A DNA stretch of 44,855 nt, taken from contig DYLS01000033.1 of NCBI GenBank assembly GCA_020721965.1, positions 1 to 44,855 of the forward strand. Direction: 5' to 3'. Position numbers and translations under genes: made by a program. Positions 27,776 to 37,000 of the stretch are shown here, piece after piece. Numbering within the stretch: position 1 is the stretch's first letter; each line of letters starts with the position of its first letter. A model generated the notes under the pieces. That model was given only the letters and a program-made list of their open reading frames with translations, did not search any database and was not told where the DNA came from. The stretch comes from Blastopirellula marina. GTDB lineage: Bacteria; Planctomycetota; Planctomycetia; Pirellulales; Thermoguttaceae.

Positions 27776-29278
27776 GTGTCCTCCGACCAATTGCCGCTGG
27801 TCCGCGAGGTCCCTTTCCAGGGGATGCCGGCCTGGTTGCCGCGCTGGGCCTCGCTGCCCTATTGCGTCTGCTTCGACACCGCTGTTTCGTACGAAGAGAC
27901 GGGCCGCTTTTCCTTCCTGGCGGCCGACCCGTACCACGTTTGGACCGTGCCGGAAGCCGCCTCCGGCGTGGAGGTTCGGCGAACGTTAGCAGCCGTGGCG
28001 GAGCTGAAAACCCGGCCCGATGCCGCGACCGCCTCGGAATGCCCCTGCCCGTTCCAAGGGGGGCTGGCGTGCCTATGGAGCTACGATTTGGGGCGATTCT
28101 TCGAAGAGCTGCCCATCTCCGCCCCCAGGTTTCGGGATCACGCCTTTCCGCTGTTTTGGGGTGGCCTTTACGACGTCGTCCTGGCGGTCGACCACGTCGA
28201 GCGTCGAGCGTGGCTCGTATCGCAGGGTCTGCCCGCTGAGAACTCGCACCATCGCCATCGCCGCGCCACGGCCCGACTCGAACGCTTCCTGGCACTCCTG
28301 AACGCGCCCGGGAAGAAGGACGAGCCTTGGCCCACTGCCGCGAATAATTGGGATGGCCAGCGGAGTCCGGCCGGCTTTCCCGCCGGTCCCATCCAGCCCC
28401 TCAGCGACGGCCTGTGGAGCAACTTTTCCCGCGAAGAATACCTTGCGGCGGTGAGGGGGGTCGTGCGTCGCATTCGGTCGGGCGACGTGTTCCAAGTAAA
28501 CCTCTCGCAACGGCTGTATCTGCCCGCCACCCGCCATCCGGTCTCGGCCTACCTGGCCTTGCGCGAGAGCAACCCAGCGCCCATGAGCGGCTACCTGGAC
28601 CTCGGTCCGCGGCAGGTACTGTCCAGCTCGCCGGAGCGATTCCTCCGCGTTCGGGAAGCGCACGTCGAGACCCGGCCCATCAAGGGGACCCGGCCACGCC
28701 ATACCGACCCCAGGCGGGATGCCGCCGCGGCCGCCGAGCTGGCGGCAGGGGAAAAGGAGCGGGCCGAAAATACCATGATCGTGGACCTGCTACGGAACGA
28801 TCTGTCCCGCGTCGCCCGACCCGAAAGCGTGCACGTCACCGTCTGGAATCGCGTGGAGTCTTACGCCTCCGTGCATCACCTGGTTTCGGTGGTCGAAGCG
28901 GATCTGCCGCCGGACAAGACCTGGTACGATTTGATGCAGGCCGCCTTCCCCGGCGGTTCCATCACCGGGGCACCCAAGATTCACGCCATGGAAATCATCG
29001 CCGAATGCGAACCACACGCCCGGGGACCTTACTGCGGGTCATTGGGCTACGTATCTCTCTCGGGCCAGGCAGACTTCAACATCCTCATCCGCACCGTCTT
29101 GGCCGACGGCGGATGGTGGATCGTGCCGGTGGGCGGGGGGATCACCGCGCAGTCCGATCCCGCTGACGAATATGCCGAGACGTGGGACAAGGCGCGAGCC
29201 ATCATCGCCGCCTTGACATCCCAGAGCGTGGCGAGGCTCCCCGGCCAGGCCAACCCTCACTCCACCAGCTTGCCCTGA
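27776..29278 (+). CDS. pabB: Aminodeoxychorismate synthase component I
   Basis: The 500-residue product belongs to the chorismate-utilising family and makes 4-amino-4-deoxychorismate. The PabB-type catalytic motif PIKGT (Lys303) is present, where anthranilate synthases have PIAGT. Other family blocks are IRSGDVFQVNLSQRL, ENTMIVDLLRNDL, FPGGSITGAPKI and PVGGGITAQSDPADEY-like. The start is a GTG at 27776 preceded by GGAGG at 27766-27770, overlapping the stop of the upstream gene. A glutamine amidotransferase partner (PabA) and a lyase (PabC) are not here. Pairing with a DHPS-like enzyme suggests the 4-aminobenzoate feeds pterin synthesis. Its last 22 bases overlap the 3' end of the opposing gene. 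Confidence 0.93.
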   Translation: MSSDQLPLVREVPFQGMPAWLPRWASLPYCVCFDTAVSYEETGRFSFLAADPYHVWTVPEAASGVEVRRTLAAVAELKTRPDAATASECPCPFQGGLACLWSYDLGRFFEELPISAPRFRDHAFPLFWGGLYDVVLAVDHVERRAWLVSQGLPAENSHHRHRRATARLERFLALLNAPGKKDEPWPTAANNWDGQRSPAGFPAGPIQPLSDGLWSNFSREEYLAAVRGVVRRIRSGDVFQVNLSQRLYLPATRHPVSAYLALRESNPAPMSGYLDLGPRQVLSSSPERFLRVREAHVETRPIKGTRPRHTDPRRDAAAAAELAAGEKERAENTMIVDLLRNDLSRVARPESVHVTVWNRVESYASVHHLVSVVEADLPPDKTWYDLMQAAFPGGSITGAPKIHAMEIIAECEPHARGPYCGSLGYVSLSGQADFNILIRTVLADGGWWIVPVGGGITAQSDPADEYAETWDKARAIIAALTSQSVARLPGQANPHSTSLP

Positions 29279-30282
29279 TCCCACAGCTCCCAGAACTCCG
29301 GCGGCGCATAGAGCCGGTCCTCGATCCCCCAATCGGATTCGCCGAAAGCGGTCCCGATCTCGCGGAGGCTCGTCATGCCGCGCACAACGTCCAGCCCGGT
29401 CCCGATCCGCGACGGCGTGAAGACCAGCCGCTCCAGCATCAGCCAGCGGAGCGGGGTCAAGTCTTTGACGGGCGTTCGGGCAATGTGCAGCCGCTTTAGC
29501 GGCACGCCTTTCAAGGGCTGCAAATCCTCGACCGCGGTCCCAGCCAGAGTCAGGCTCTCCAGGGGCGTCTGGGCCAGCGGGGAGACGTCGTGCACCGGTG
29601 CATCGTTCAGCCACAGGCTTTGCAGCGGGCAGCCCGACAGCGGCGAAAGATCACGCACCTTGGTGCGAACCAGATTGAGCTGCCGCAAGGGGCAACCCCG
29701 CAGCGGCGTCAAATCCTGCACGGATGTCTCGCTGGCCGAGAGATATTCCAGCGGCATTCCCTGAAGCGGCGACAGATCGCCCACTTGAGTGCGATCGATA
29801 GCCAGCGCGGTGAGCGGCAGGCCACGCAGCGGCGACAAATCCCCCACACCGCACTCATAAAGATCGAGCTTGTGGATGCGCAGGCCGGCCAAGGGGGTGA
29901 TGTCTTTTACCGCCGGGTCGTTGATCGCCACCACCACGTCGCCCCCTTGCCGTTCCATGATTGCCTTGCCCTGAAAGCCGGGATTGGCCGCGCGGAGCTG
30001 GCTGGTCAGTTCGTCTGCATTCACGTCACGGAGCGGAACAGCGATCGGCAGCGATTCGCCTTGCAACGTTTCACCCGCCGTGCCTGTCTTTGGCCTTTCG
30101 TCACCAGCCGGCACTTGGGACGCTGGCCCGGCAGCCTGCCGCGATGCCGCGCCCCCCGAGGCAGTCATCCCGTCACGCGGCTTGGAGCACCCTGGGCCGC
30201 CGATCAATTCGCCTACCAAGACGGCGATGACCCCGACAACCAAGGCACGCGAAGAACAATGCCACTTGGGAAAAATCAACAT
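29257..30282 (-). CDS. Leucine-rich-repeat lipoprotein
   Basis: The product has 341 residues. A signal sequence (LVVGVIAVLVGELIGGPGC) ends at a probable lipidation Cys near residue 32, followed by a Gly/Ala/Ser-rich linker. Residues about 115-300 are roughly eight leucine-rich repeats with an unusually strict 21-residue period, such as VGDLSPLQGMPLEYLSASET and VRDLSPLSGCPLQSLWLNDA. Repeats of this D-L-(S/T)-P-L-x-G-x-P-L type are common in planctomycete secreted proteins and kinases. It probably binds proteins at the cell envelope, with the partner unknown. The gene overlaps pabB by 22 bases tail to tail. Confidence 0.85.
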   Translation of the reverse strand: MLIFPKWHCSSRALVVGVIAVLVGELIGGPGCSKPRDGMTASGGAASRQAAGPASQVPAGDERPKTGTAGETLQGESLPIAVPLRDVNADELTSQLRAANPGFQGKAIMERQGGDVVVAINDPAVKDITPLAGLRIHKLDLYECGVGDLSPLRGLPLTALAIDRTQVGDLSPLQGMPLEYLSASETSVQDLTPLRGCPLRQLNLVRTKVRDLSPLSGCPLQSLWLNDAPVHDVSPLAQTPLESLTLAGTAVEDLQPLKGVPLKRLHIARTPVKDLTPLRWLMLERLVFTPSRIGTGLDVVRGMTSLREIGTAFGESDWGIEDRLYAPPEFWELWDQGKLVE

Positions 30283-30598
30283 GGGAAAAACCTATCTCAA
30301 AACCGCTCCTTAAGATGCTTTAACAACCATCGAAACGCCTTCCACTCCAGCTTGCCGTCACTGCCAAAGACGATCTATCCACGAAGAACACGAAGGTCAT
30401 GAAGGGTTTTATCGCAGTGGTCCGAAGTCTTCTTGACTTTGCGGTGGCAGTGGAGGTCGCCTCAGCCCAACCATACCGTATTGCCAGGCATCGACACGAG
30501 TTTACCCGAAGCTGGCGGCAATTGTACGCGCGGTGGCCAAGCGGGAATCGCCGCACCACGATCTGAAAGCCTCCGCGAGCGGCACGATTTGCGATCCA
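30283..30598. other. Intergenic region between the LRR lipoprotein and addA
   Basis: I see no gene here. It contains the ACGAAG repeat at 30378-30404. It presumably carries the promoter of the LRR lipoprotein gene, but none is clear. Confidence 0.45.
30378..30404. repeat. ACGAAG-type tandem motif, copy 1
   Basis: Three 9-base steps are built on ACGAAGNNC (CCACGAAGAACACGAAGG, then TCATGAAG). It matches the element at 40698-40724 at 24 of 27 positions. Confidence 0.75.
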
Positions 30599-33500
30599 TC
30601 ATCCAACGGCCTCTCCCAGCGGCACGACCTTGCCCGGATAAACAAACGCCAGTGCCGCCGCCACGCGATTTCGGGGAAGCCCTAATAGAAGTGCCACCGC
30701 CTCGCGATACTTTTCCATTTGAGGTTGGTAGAAGGCCGCCCTCGCGGAGACGCGCCGTTCCGCCCCCACGCCCGCGCCATCAGCCGAGGCCGCATTCTCC
30801 TCCCCCTCGGTGTCGAAGACCTGATCCGTTTTGAAGTCGATGACTTGGGCCAGGAAGGGCTGACCCTTGCGATAGACCGCCACGACCCGATCGAACTGGC
30901 CACGGCAGAACGTGCCGTCGTCGAGGAAGATGGCAAAGGGCCGCTCTTTCCAAACGATCCACGTATCGCCGGGGAGGGGCCGATCCGCGTCCATGACCTC
31001 CGGCGGCAGAAAGTCGCAGCGGCCGTGGCGGGATAAGAGCTTCCGCACGGCGTCTCCCCGCAACACGCGACGAAACTCGTCCAGCAGGGCAGCCAGACTC
31101 TCGGCGGTTGCTGGACTCCCCGAAAACTCCTTTTCCGCCAGGCTCAACAGGATGCCATCGTCGGGGACGCCATCCTCCAGCCATTCGATCTGCGAAAACC
31201 AGAGATGGAGGACGCTTCCCTTGTCCAAGGCCCGTTGCGGCGGACGGCGGAAAAGATCGCGGAGCGTTCGATCTCTCCCTTCCAGGCTGTGTGGGGACAG
31301 CCACTGGACGGCGCGACAATGTTGCGGCTTCCGCGCCAGCAGAATCGGCCCTTTTTCGGGCAGGGAGGAGGGCGGGCTGGTCGGCGGTATTGTCCCGCGC
31401 GGCGACCGCCAATCCGCCTTACCATGAGACCAAAGCTTTGTCTTCGGGGGGACGGGAGGGATGTTGATTTGGTCGCTGCGCTCTTCAGCGGTCAGCGCCG
31501 CCCGCAGGATGCCCGCCCAGGTCAACGGCACGCTTTTCTCGTTGTCGCGCGAGGGGGCAATCAACAGGTACAAGGCGTGCACGGCCCGGGTCATCGCCAC
31601 GTACAACAGGCACAGCGACTCCCGTATTTCGCGGGTTCTTACGCGGTCGAATCGGGCGGCGAACTCCCGCGATACAACGTTTGCCTCGCGCAAGCTCTGA
31701 TCGAGCCAGGGACAGACCCAGTCGTATTTGCCGGAGGGCTGGCCGCGATCGGCAGCCACGTTGGGAGTTTGCCCACCCAATCTCTCGTCCAAATCGGGGA
31801 GGACGACGATCGGGAATTGCAGCCCCTTCGCGGCGTGGATCGTCATCACGCGGACCACCCCTTGGGAAGGCTCGGCCTCGCGAAGGCTTTCGATCCGGCG
31901 GATAAAATCGTCCACGCGCAGCCGACCACGCTCTTGATACGCATAGGCCGATACCGCCAATCGTTCGAGCCGCGGCAGGTCCTCCACGGCCGACCAAGGA
32001 ACCAGCCGCCGGGCGAATTCGTAAACCACGGGGCCATAGCCGCGGATCGCGATTGCCGCCCGCAGCCGCAGGGAGAGCGTGCGCCGGGCCTCGGCCTGCT
32101 GGTCGGGCGGCCAGCGGGGATATGCTGTCCAGTCCACGGCCTCCGCCAGGGGTGAATGCGCCACATGAAAGGCTGCCGCGGTATCGCCGGGATGGTCCGC
32201 CAGCCGCAAAAGCGACAAGATCGCCCGCACCCCCGGCGCAAGGTCCAACGGATTGCCCGCCTCTTCGCTCACGGGGATCCCCTCTCGCCGCAGACCGGCC
32301 AGCAGGGGCGGCATCGCATTCCGCTTGCGGAACAGCACGCCGATTTCCAGCTCGGGGTAGCGATGGTGCAGCTCCTTGATCAATCGCACGGCCCGACTCG
32401 ACTCCGGCAAAACTTCCTCCGGCCCCCCATTCTCACCGGAGTCCTCTTGCCGCGATTGGCCCGACGCGGACGCCTCCTTGCTCATGAGGACGCAGTATCC
32501 CTCCAGCTCGGTCCGCGCCGTGTCGTGCGATTGAAAGGCCCGGCCGAAACCCTTCGCCGCTTCCAGGACCAGCGAGCGATCCAGGGAATCCGAACCCGGA
32601 AGCGAAATCAAGTGTTCCACCAGAGCATCGAAAACCAGGTTCACCGTGTCGATCACGATTGGACTGGAGCGATAGCTGCGGTCCAGCGGTCGGATCTCGA
32701 TCCCGGGAAGCTCGTCCGGCAAGCCCTCGATGATCGCCGGCTCGCTCCCGCGCCAACCGTAGATCGACTGTTTCACGTCGCCCACGCAAAACAGCGTCCC
32801 CTGCGCGCTCCCGCGAACCGACTGCACGATCGGGCGGAGGGCCTCCCACTGGGGCATCGACGTGTCCTGGAACTCATCCAACAAAAGGTGCTCGATCCTC
32901 CCATCCAAGCGATATGCGGTCCGCTCAGAGTCGGGATGCTGTCGGGCCAGGCCATCCCGGACGCAGCGGGTGACATCCGCGAAGGTCAGGCCGCCTCCAC
33001 GCCGTTTGGCCGCTTCGTACGTGCGGTGAAATTCGCCGAGCAGCCGGAACATCGCCTCCGTTTGCCGCCGCAGGCGGCTCCGCAGCACCGCTTGCGCGTG
33101 CGTCACCAGCGGACGGTAGGCCATTTCCAACTCCCCGTCGATCACCTTTCCGTAATAGGTGCAGGGGTCACCCTTTTCGGATTCCCTGGCAACCGCGTTG
33201 GCGATGCCGCGGGTCACAAAATGCTGCCAGTCGCCGCTGGACGCACGCTCGATGTCGGCATCGAAAGCCTTTTTGAACCGTTGGTCCTTGATTCTCACCG
33301 CGAACAGGTCCGCCTTTTCCCGCAGCGCGCGGATTGCAGCCTGCACTTCCGGATCACTAAGCTCCGCCGCCCCGGGGATGGCATTCCAGGCGGTCTCCGC
33401 GGACTCTAGAAAGACCAGGTCGTAGAGCTGATAGACCAATTCCAGGATTTGATCGGTAACGGATCGGGCCGCGTGCCCCTTGGTCAAAAGCCGCACCCAG

Positions 33501-33982
33501 TCGGCGGCCTTCGCGCTTTCCTCGCTGGCCAGCATCTCCGAGATCGCCCGCAATCGCAACCGCCGATCGTCATCCTCTTCCAAGATGTTCCATGTCCAGG
33601 GGAGGTCCAGCTCCAAACGAAACCGCTGCGCCACACGCACAAAAAATCTGTCCAGCGTGCCGATATTGACCCGGTCGAGGCAATCCACGAGGCGCCGCAA
33701 CATGGAGCAGCAATCGTCGGCGGTGAGAGGCCGGCCGATGACCTGGGCCACCGCCGCCGCCTGCTGGTCATCCTGAGCCGCGGACCGCAGCCGGGAGAGG
33801 AGGCGATCGAGAATCTCGCGAGCCGCCTTGCGACTGAAGGTAGTGGCGAGAACACTTTCTACGGGACGCCCTGACAGGAGAAGGCCCGCCAAAGCGTGAA
33901 TCAACTGAAACGTTTTGCCCGACCCCGCCGAGGCCCGAATCAGCAAGTAGCGGGAATGTCGTTCGCGTTGGGCATGTTCCAT
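30599..33982 (-). CDS. addA: AddA-like UvrD-family helicase-nuclease
   Basis: The 1127-residue product is a superfamily 1A helicase with a C-terminal nuclease. Walker A is ASAGSGKT (17-24), motif II LLLDEFQDTS (about 366-375) and motif III GDVKQSIYGWRG (401-412). Motif V is VMTIHAAKGLQFPIVVLPDL and motif VI LLYVAMTRAVHALYLL. The PD-(D/E)XK nuclease is near the C-terminus (GQFDRVVAVYRKG, then QVIDFKTDQVFD). The upstream neighbour, 70 bases away on the same strand, is an AddB-like protein, giving the AddAB layout that resects double-strand breaks for recombination. A RecB-only reading is less likely, as no RecC or RecD is present. Confidence 0.9.
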   Translation of the reverse strand: MEHAQRERHSRYLLIRASAGSGKTFQLIHALAGLLLSGRPVESVLATTFSRKAAREILDRLLSRLRSAAQDDQQAAAVAQVIGRPLTADDCCSMLRRLVDCLDRVNIGTLDRFFVRVAQRFRLELDLPWTWNILEEDDDRRLRLRAISEMLASEESAKAADWVRLLTKGHAARSVTDQILELVYQLYDLVFLESAETAWNAIPGAAELSDPEVQAAIRALREKADLFAVRIKDQRFKKAFDADIERASSGDWQHFVTRGIANAVARESEKGDPCTYYGKVIDGELEMAYRPLVTHAQAVLRSRLRRQTEAMFRLLGEFHRTYEAAKRRGGGLTFADVTRCVRDGLARQHPDSERTAYRLDGRIEHLLLDEFQDTSMPQWEALRPIVQSVRGSAQGTLFCVGDVKQSIYGWRGSEPAIIEGLPDELPGIEIRPLDRSYRSSPIVIDTVNLVFDALVEHLISLPGSDSLDRSLVLEAAKGFGRAFQSHDTARTELEGYCVLMSKEASASGQSRQEDSGENGGPEEVLPESSRAVRLIKELHHRYPELEIGVLFRKRNAMPPLLAGLRREGIPVSEEAGNPLDLAPGVRAILSLLRLADHPGDTAAAFHVAHSPLAEAVDWTAYPRWPPDQQAEARRTLSLRLRAAIAIRGYGPVVYEFARRLVPWSAVEDLPRLERLAVSAYAYQERGRLRVDDFIRRIESLREAEPSQGVVRVMTIHAAKGLQFPIVVLPDLDERLGGQTPNVAADRGQPSGKYDWVCPWLDQSLREANVVSREFAARFDRVRTREIRESLCLLYVAMTRAVHALYLLIAPSRDNEKSVPLTWAGILRAALTAEERSDQINIPPVPPKTKLWSHGKADWRSPRGTIPPTSPPSSLPEKGPILLARKPQHCRAVQWLSPHSLEGRDRTLRDLFRRPPQRALDKGSVLHLWFSQIEWLEDGVPDDGILLSLAEKEFSGSPATAESLAALLDEFRRVLRGDAVRKLLSRHGRCDFLPPEVMDADRPLPGDTWIVWKERPFAIFLDDGTFCRGQFDRVVAVYRKGQPFLAQVIDFKTDQVFDTEGEENAASADGAGVGAERRVSARAAFYQPQMEKYREAVALLLGLPRNRVAAALAFVYPGKVVPLGEAVG

Positions 33983-34052
33983 TTAGCAGTCCCACCAGTG
34001 CTCGGTCGCGGAATGCTTGGCCTTGGCTTAAAAAAGCTGGAGATTCTCGCGG

Positions 34053-37000
34053 TTACACCTTATCACCGATGATCCGTTCGCCGATGATCCGGTTGAAGTC
34101 GTCGAAGCCGCGGGGCGGGGGAACGGCGGGCGGCCAATACTCCCCCCGGCACACGCATCGGATGACCTCGAAGGCCGCCTCGGCCGCGGCATCCAGCGTC
34201 TGGCGGTCCCACTCCGCAAACTTCGTCCCGGTCGAACTCAGATCCTTGGGTAAAAGGAAATAGCCCAGTTGCAACTCCAGCGTCCCATCGGGCAGCGCAC
34301 CGTCGGCCGGCGGGCCCAGCGATCCCCAGTCCAGCAGCGCTTCCTGACCTGCCAGCAAATCCTCGTCCAGCAGCGATTCCTGCCCAGCCAGCGATCCCCG
34401 GTCCCGTAACGTTTCCCGGCCCAGTAATGACTGCCGGACCAGCAAGTCGTACAGCGGCAATTGCAGATCGACCCAACGGCTCGGCCTGGGGGAGTCCATC
34501 ACGATTTTCTCCCACAACGACGCCGGGATATGCTGGGGTCGCGGCTCGCCATCCCGAAGGTTTGCAAGATGGGCCTTCCCCGGATCCGTTCCGCTATCGC
34601 CCAGCTTGTAATCCAGAATGGCGTAGGTCTTCCGATCGGGGTGATAATCAATGCGGTCCACGCGACCGACGATGCTCAAGGGCTGCCCCTGCGCGACCTC
34701 CACCGGAACGGAATATGAGAACTCGCGCTCCGTGACCAGGATTCGCCAGCCCTCCGCGGCTCGCCCTGCCTGCTTGTCCGCAAATGCCAGCAAGCGATGC
34801 TTGAGTTGCTCCACCTGAATGGCGACAGCCGGCTTGGGACGCTCACCGAATCGCTCCTTGGCCAAACGACTCAGCCGAAACAGCAGAAAATCCGCGATGG
34901 CCTGGGCGTCGCTCGAATCCTTCCACCTCGATCGCCCGAAGTCGCTCAGTACCTGGTGCGCCAGGCTACCGAAGTCCAGGGCAGAAAGCTCTTCCACGTC
35001 GTCGGAGCAGGCCTCCAACCGCAAGCGGTGCCGCAGGTAATAGCGGTAGGGACAGGCCAGATAGTCGCGGAACTCCGTGACCCGCATCTCACCGGGAGGG
35101 GGTAGGTCCCGGGGTCGCGGCGGCAACCAAATGCCGCCCGGCTGGTCGCCGCCTCCTCCGAAAACAGGCGGCAGCGGGGCACTCGGCGCAACTCCCGCAA
35201 CCCGGGCTGCGACCCGGGCACGCTCCGACTCGGCCGCTGCCTGCGGCGCGGATGCCGGCATCGGCTTGGCTGGTAGCGACTCGGCTGGTGGCAGAGCTTG
35301 GGACGCGGACGGCGACTTGGGCGCTAGCGGCGGTTCCGAACCACGCACCGACTCTAACGCCGGCGGTATCTCCCGATTCGGCAGGGGCGCCGCAGCCGGT
35401 GGGAGCAGCCGGGCCGAAGCCGTCTCCGGTCGCCCGAAGTAGCTTTCCACCTGCTGAAGGAAGACCTGCTTGTCGCGCGAGAAAAGGAGCCGGCTGGGGA
35501 GCAGCGGATCACCCTCCACGCTTTGGCGCGCCGCGATCAACCGCCACGCCGTGCGGCTCTTCATCAACAGCGTCAAGCCATACGCATCCCGCGCGAAACG
35601 GCGCTGATCGTCGTTCAGCTCTAGAACCTTCCGCAACCGATTCGGCAGAAAGGGATCGTTTCCCGTGCTCGACGGCACCAAGCCCTCATTCACGTTGGTC
35701 ACGATCACAGCCGGGGCGTCATCCCAGGGCGCTTCCAGCCAACCGACCAGTTCCACGGCCTTGGGAAACGGCTTGGGCGATAAACGGCAGCCACGAAGTT
35801 GATTCTCCAAAAGGGGGAGCCAGTCCTGGGCAGCCAACCCCATCCCCACACGCTGCCACATGGAGTCCAGCAGATCCTGCCAGGCGTGCAGGGCCTCGGC
35901 GATCTGCTCGCAGGCCTCGCGGATGGTGGCCAGATCGGCGCGGGAAAGGGGAAGCGTGCCGCCATCTCCGCCCTCGTCCCCGCGGTCCCCCTCCCCGCTC
36001 GCTTCGAGCAAGGTGGTCAAAGCCGCAGCGATGCCGTCGGCCCAATCCTTCAGCGGCCTCGCCTGGCGACACATCAGCGGCCGCAAAATCTCCTCCAAAT
36101 GAGCGTGCATTTGCCGCACGAGAGCAGAGGAACGGCTCTTCGGCTCCAGGCCCGCCCGGGCATCCAGCGGCACGTGCTCTTGCACCCAGCGATCCACGGC
36201 AGAGAGGATATCAACCCCCTTGCCCAGCCGCGGCTGGAGGAATCGCTCCACCCAGGGATGGCGGACCAAGGCGGCCAGATCCTCCGCCGTCCCACGAGAG
36301 GCATAAGCGCTGATATCGCGTAACAGCCGCCAGGGGGCACTGTCGGTTACCAGCCCGCCCGGCCCATACCGGGCAGGAACGCCCAGCCTTTCCAAGATTT
36401 GCAGGAACAGCGGAGCCAGTGATTCGTCGGCCAGGCCCAGGGTGATTTCTCCCGCCGCGAAGGTACCGCTCCACTCCCGCAGCGATTCCTCCAATTTGGC
36501 GGCCTGATCGATGGCCTGATCGACGACGGCGATCCGCTCCGGCGGCGGCGGTTCGGGCAGTTCGCGCCAGGCCTCTGTCCGCAAGGCCCCGCACTCCTCG
36601 AAGCGGCCAGCCTCCGCCGCAGGCGCGGCAATCAGGGCGGTCACCTTGTCGCCCAGGCTGAGCAGCATGGTTTGCAGAATCCGCGGGGGATCGGCCACCC
36701 CCACCAACACGATGCGGCGATCGCTCCGGCACAGACCCTCCCGTGCAGCGGAAAGCCGCGCCATCTGCACATCGCCAAAGCCCTCGGCATCGAGGGTCTC
36801 CCAATAAAGCCGCTGCAACTCGGCCATGGCCTGCCAGCGGGGGCCTTCGGGAAAGCCGGGCAAAAGTCGGGGTGCCTCGCGGGCCACGTCCTGGAACGTC
36901 ATCCCCGCCCCCGCCAGCTCCCCATGCAAGCGCTGAAACCACTCCGCCGCTTGCAGCCGTTCGGGGAGGTCGTCCGAGGCCGGGGGGCGACGCAGGATTT

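Noticed and set aside
32156-33409. Plus-strand open frame opposite addA
   Set aside because: It is a shadow of a gene with intact helicase motifs, with no recognisable features of its own.
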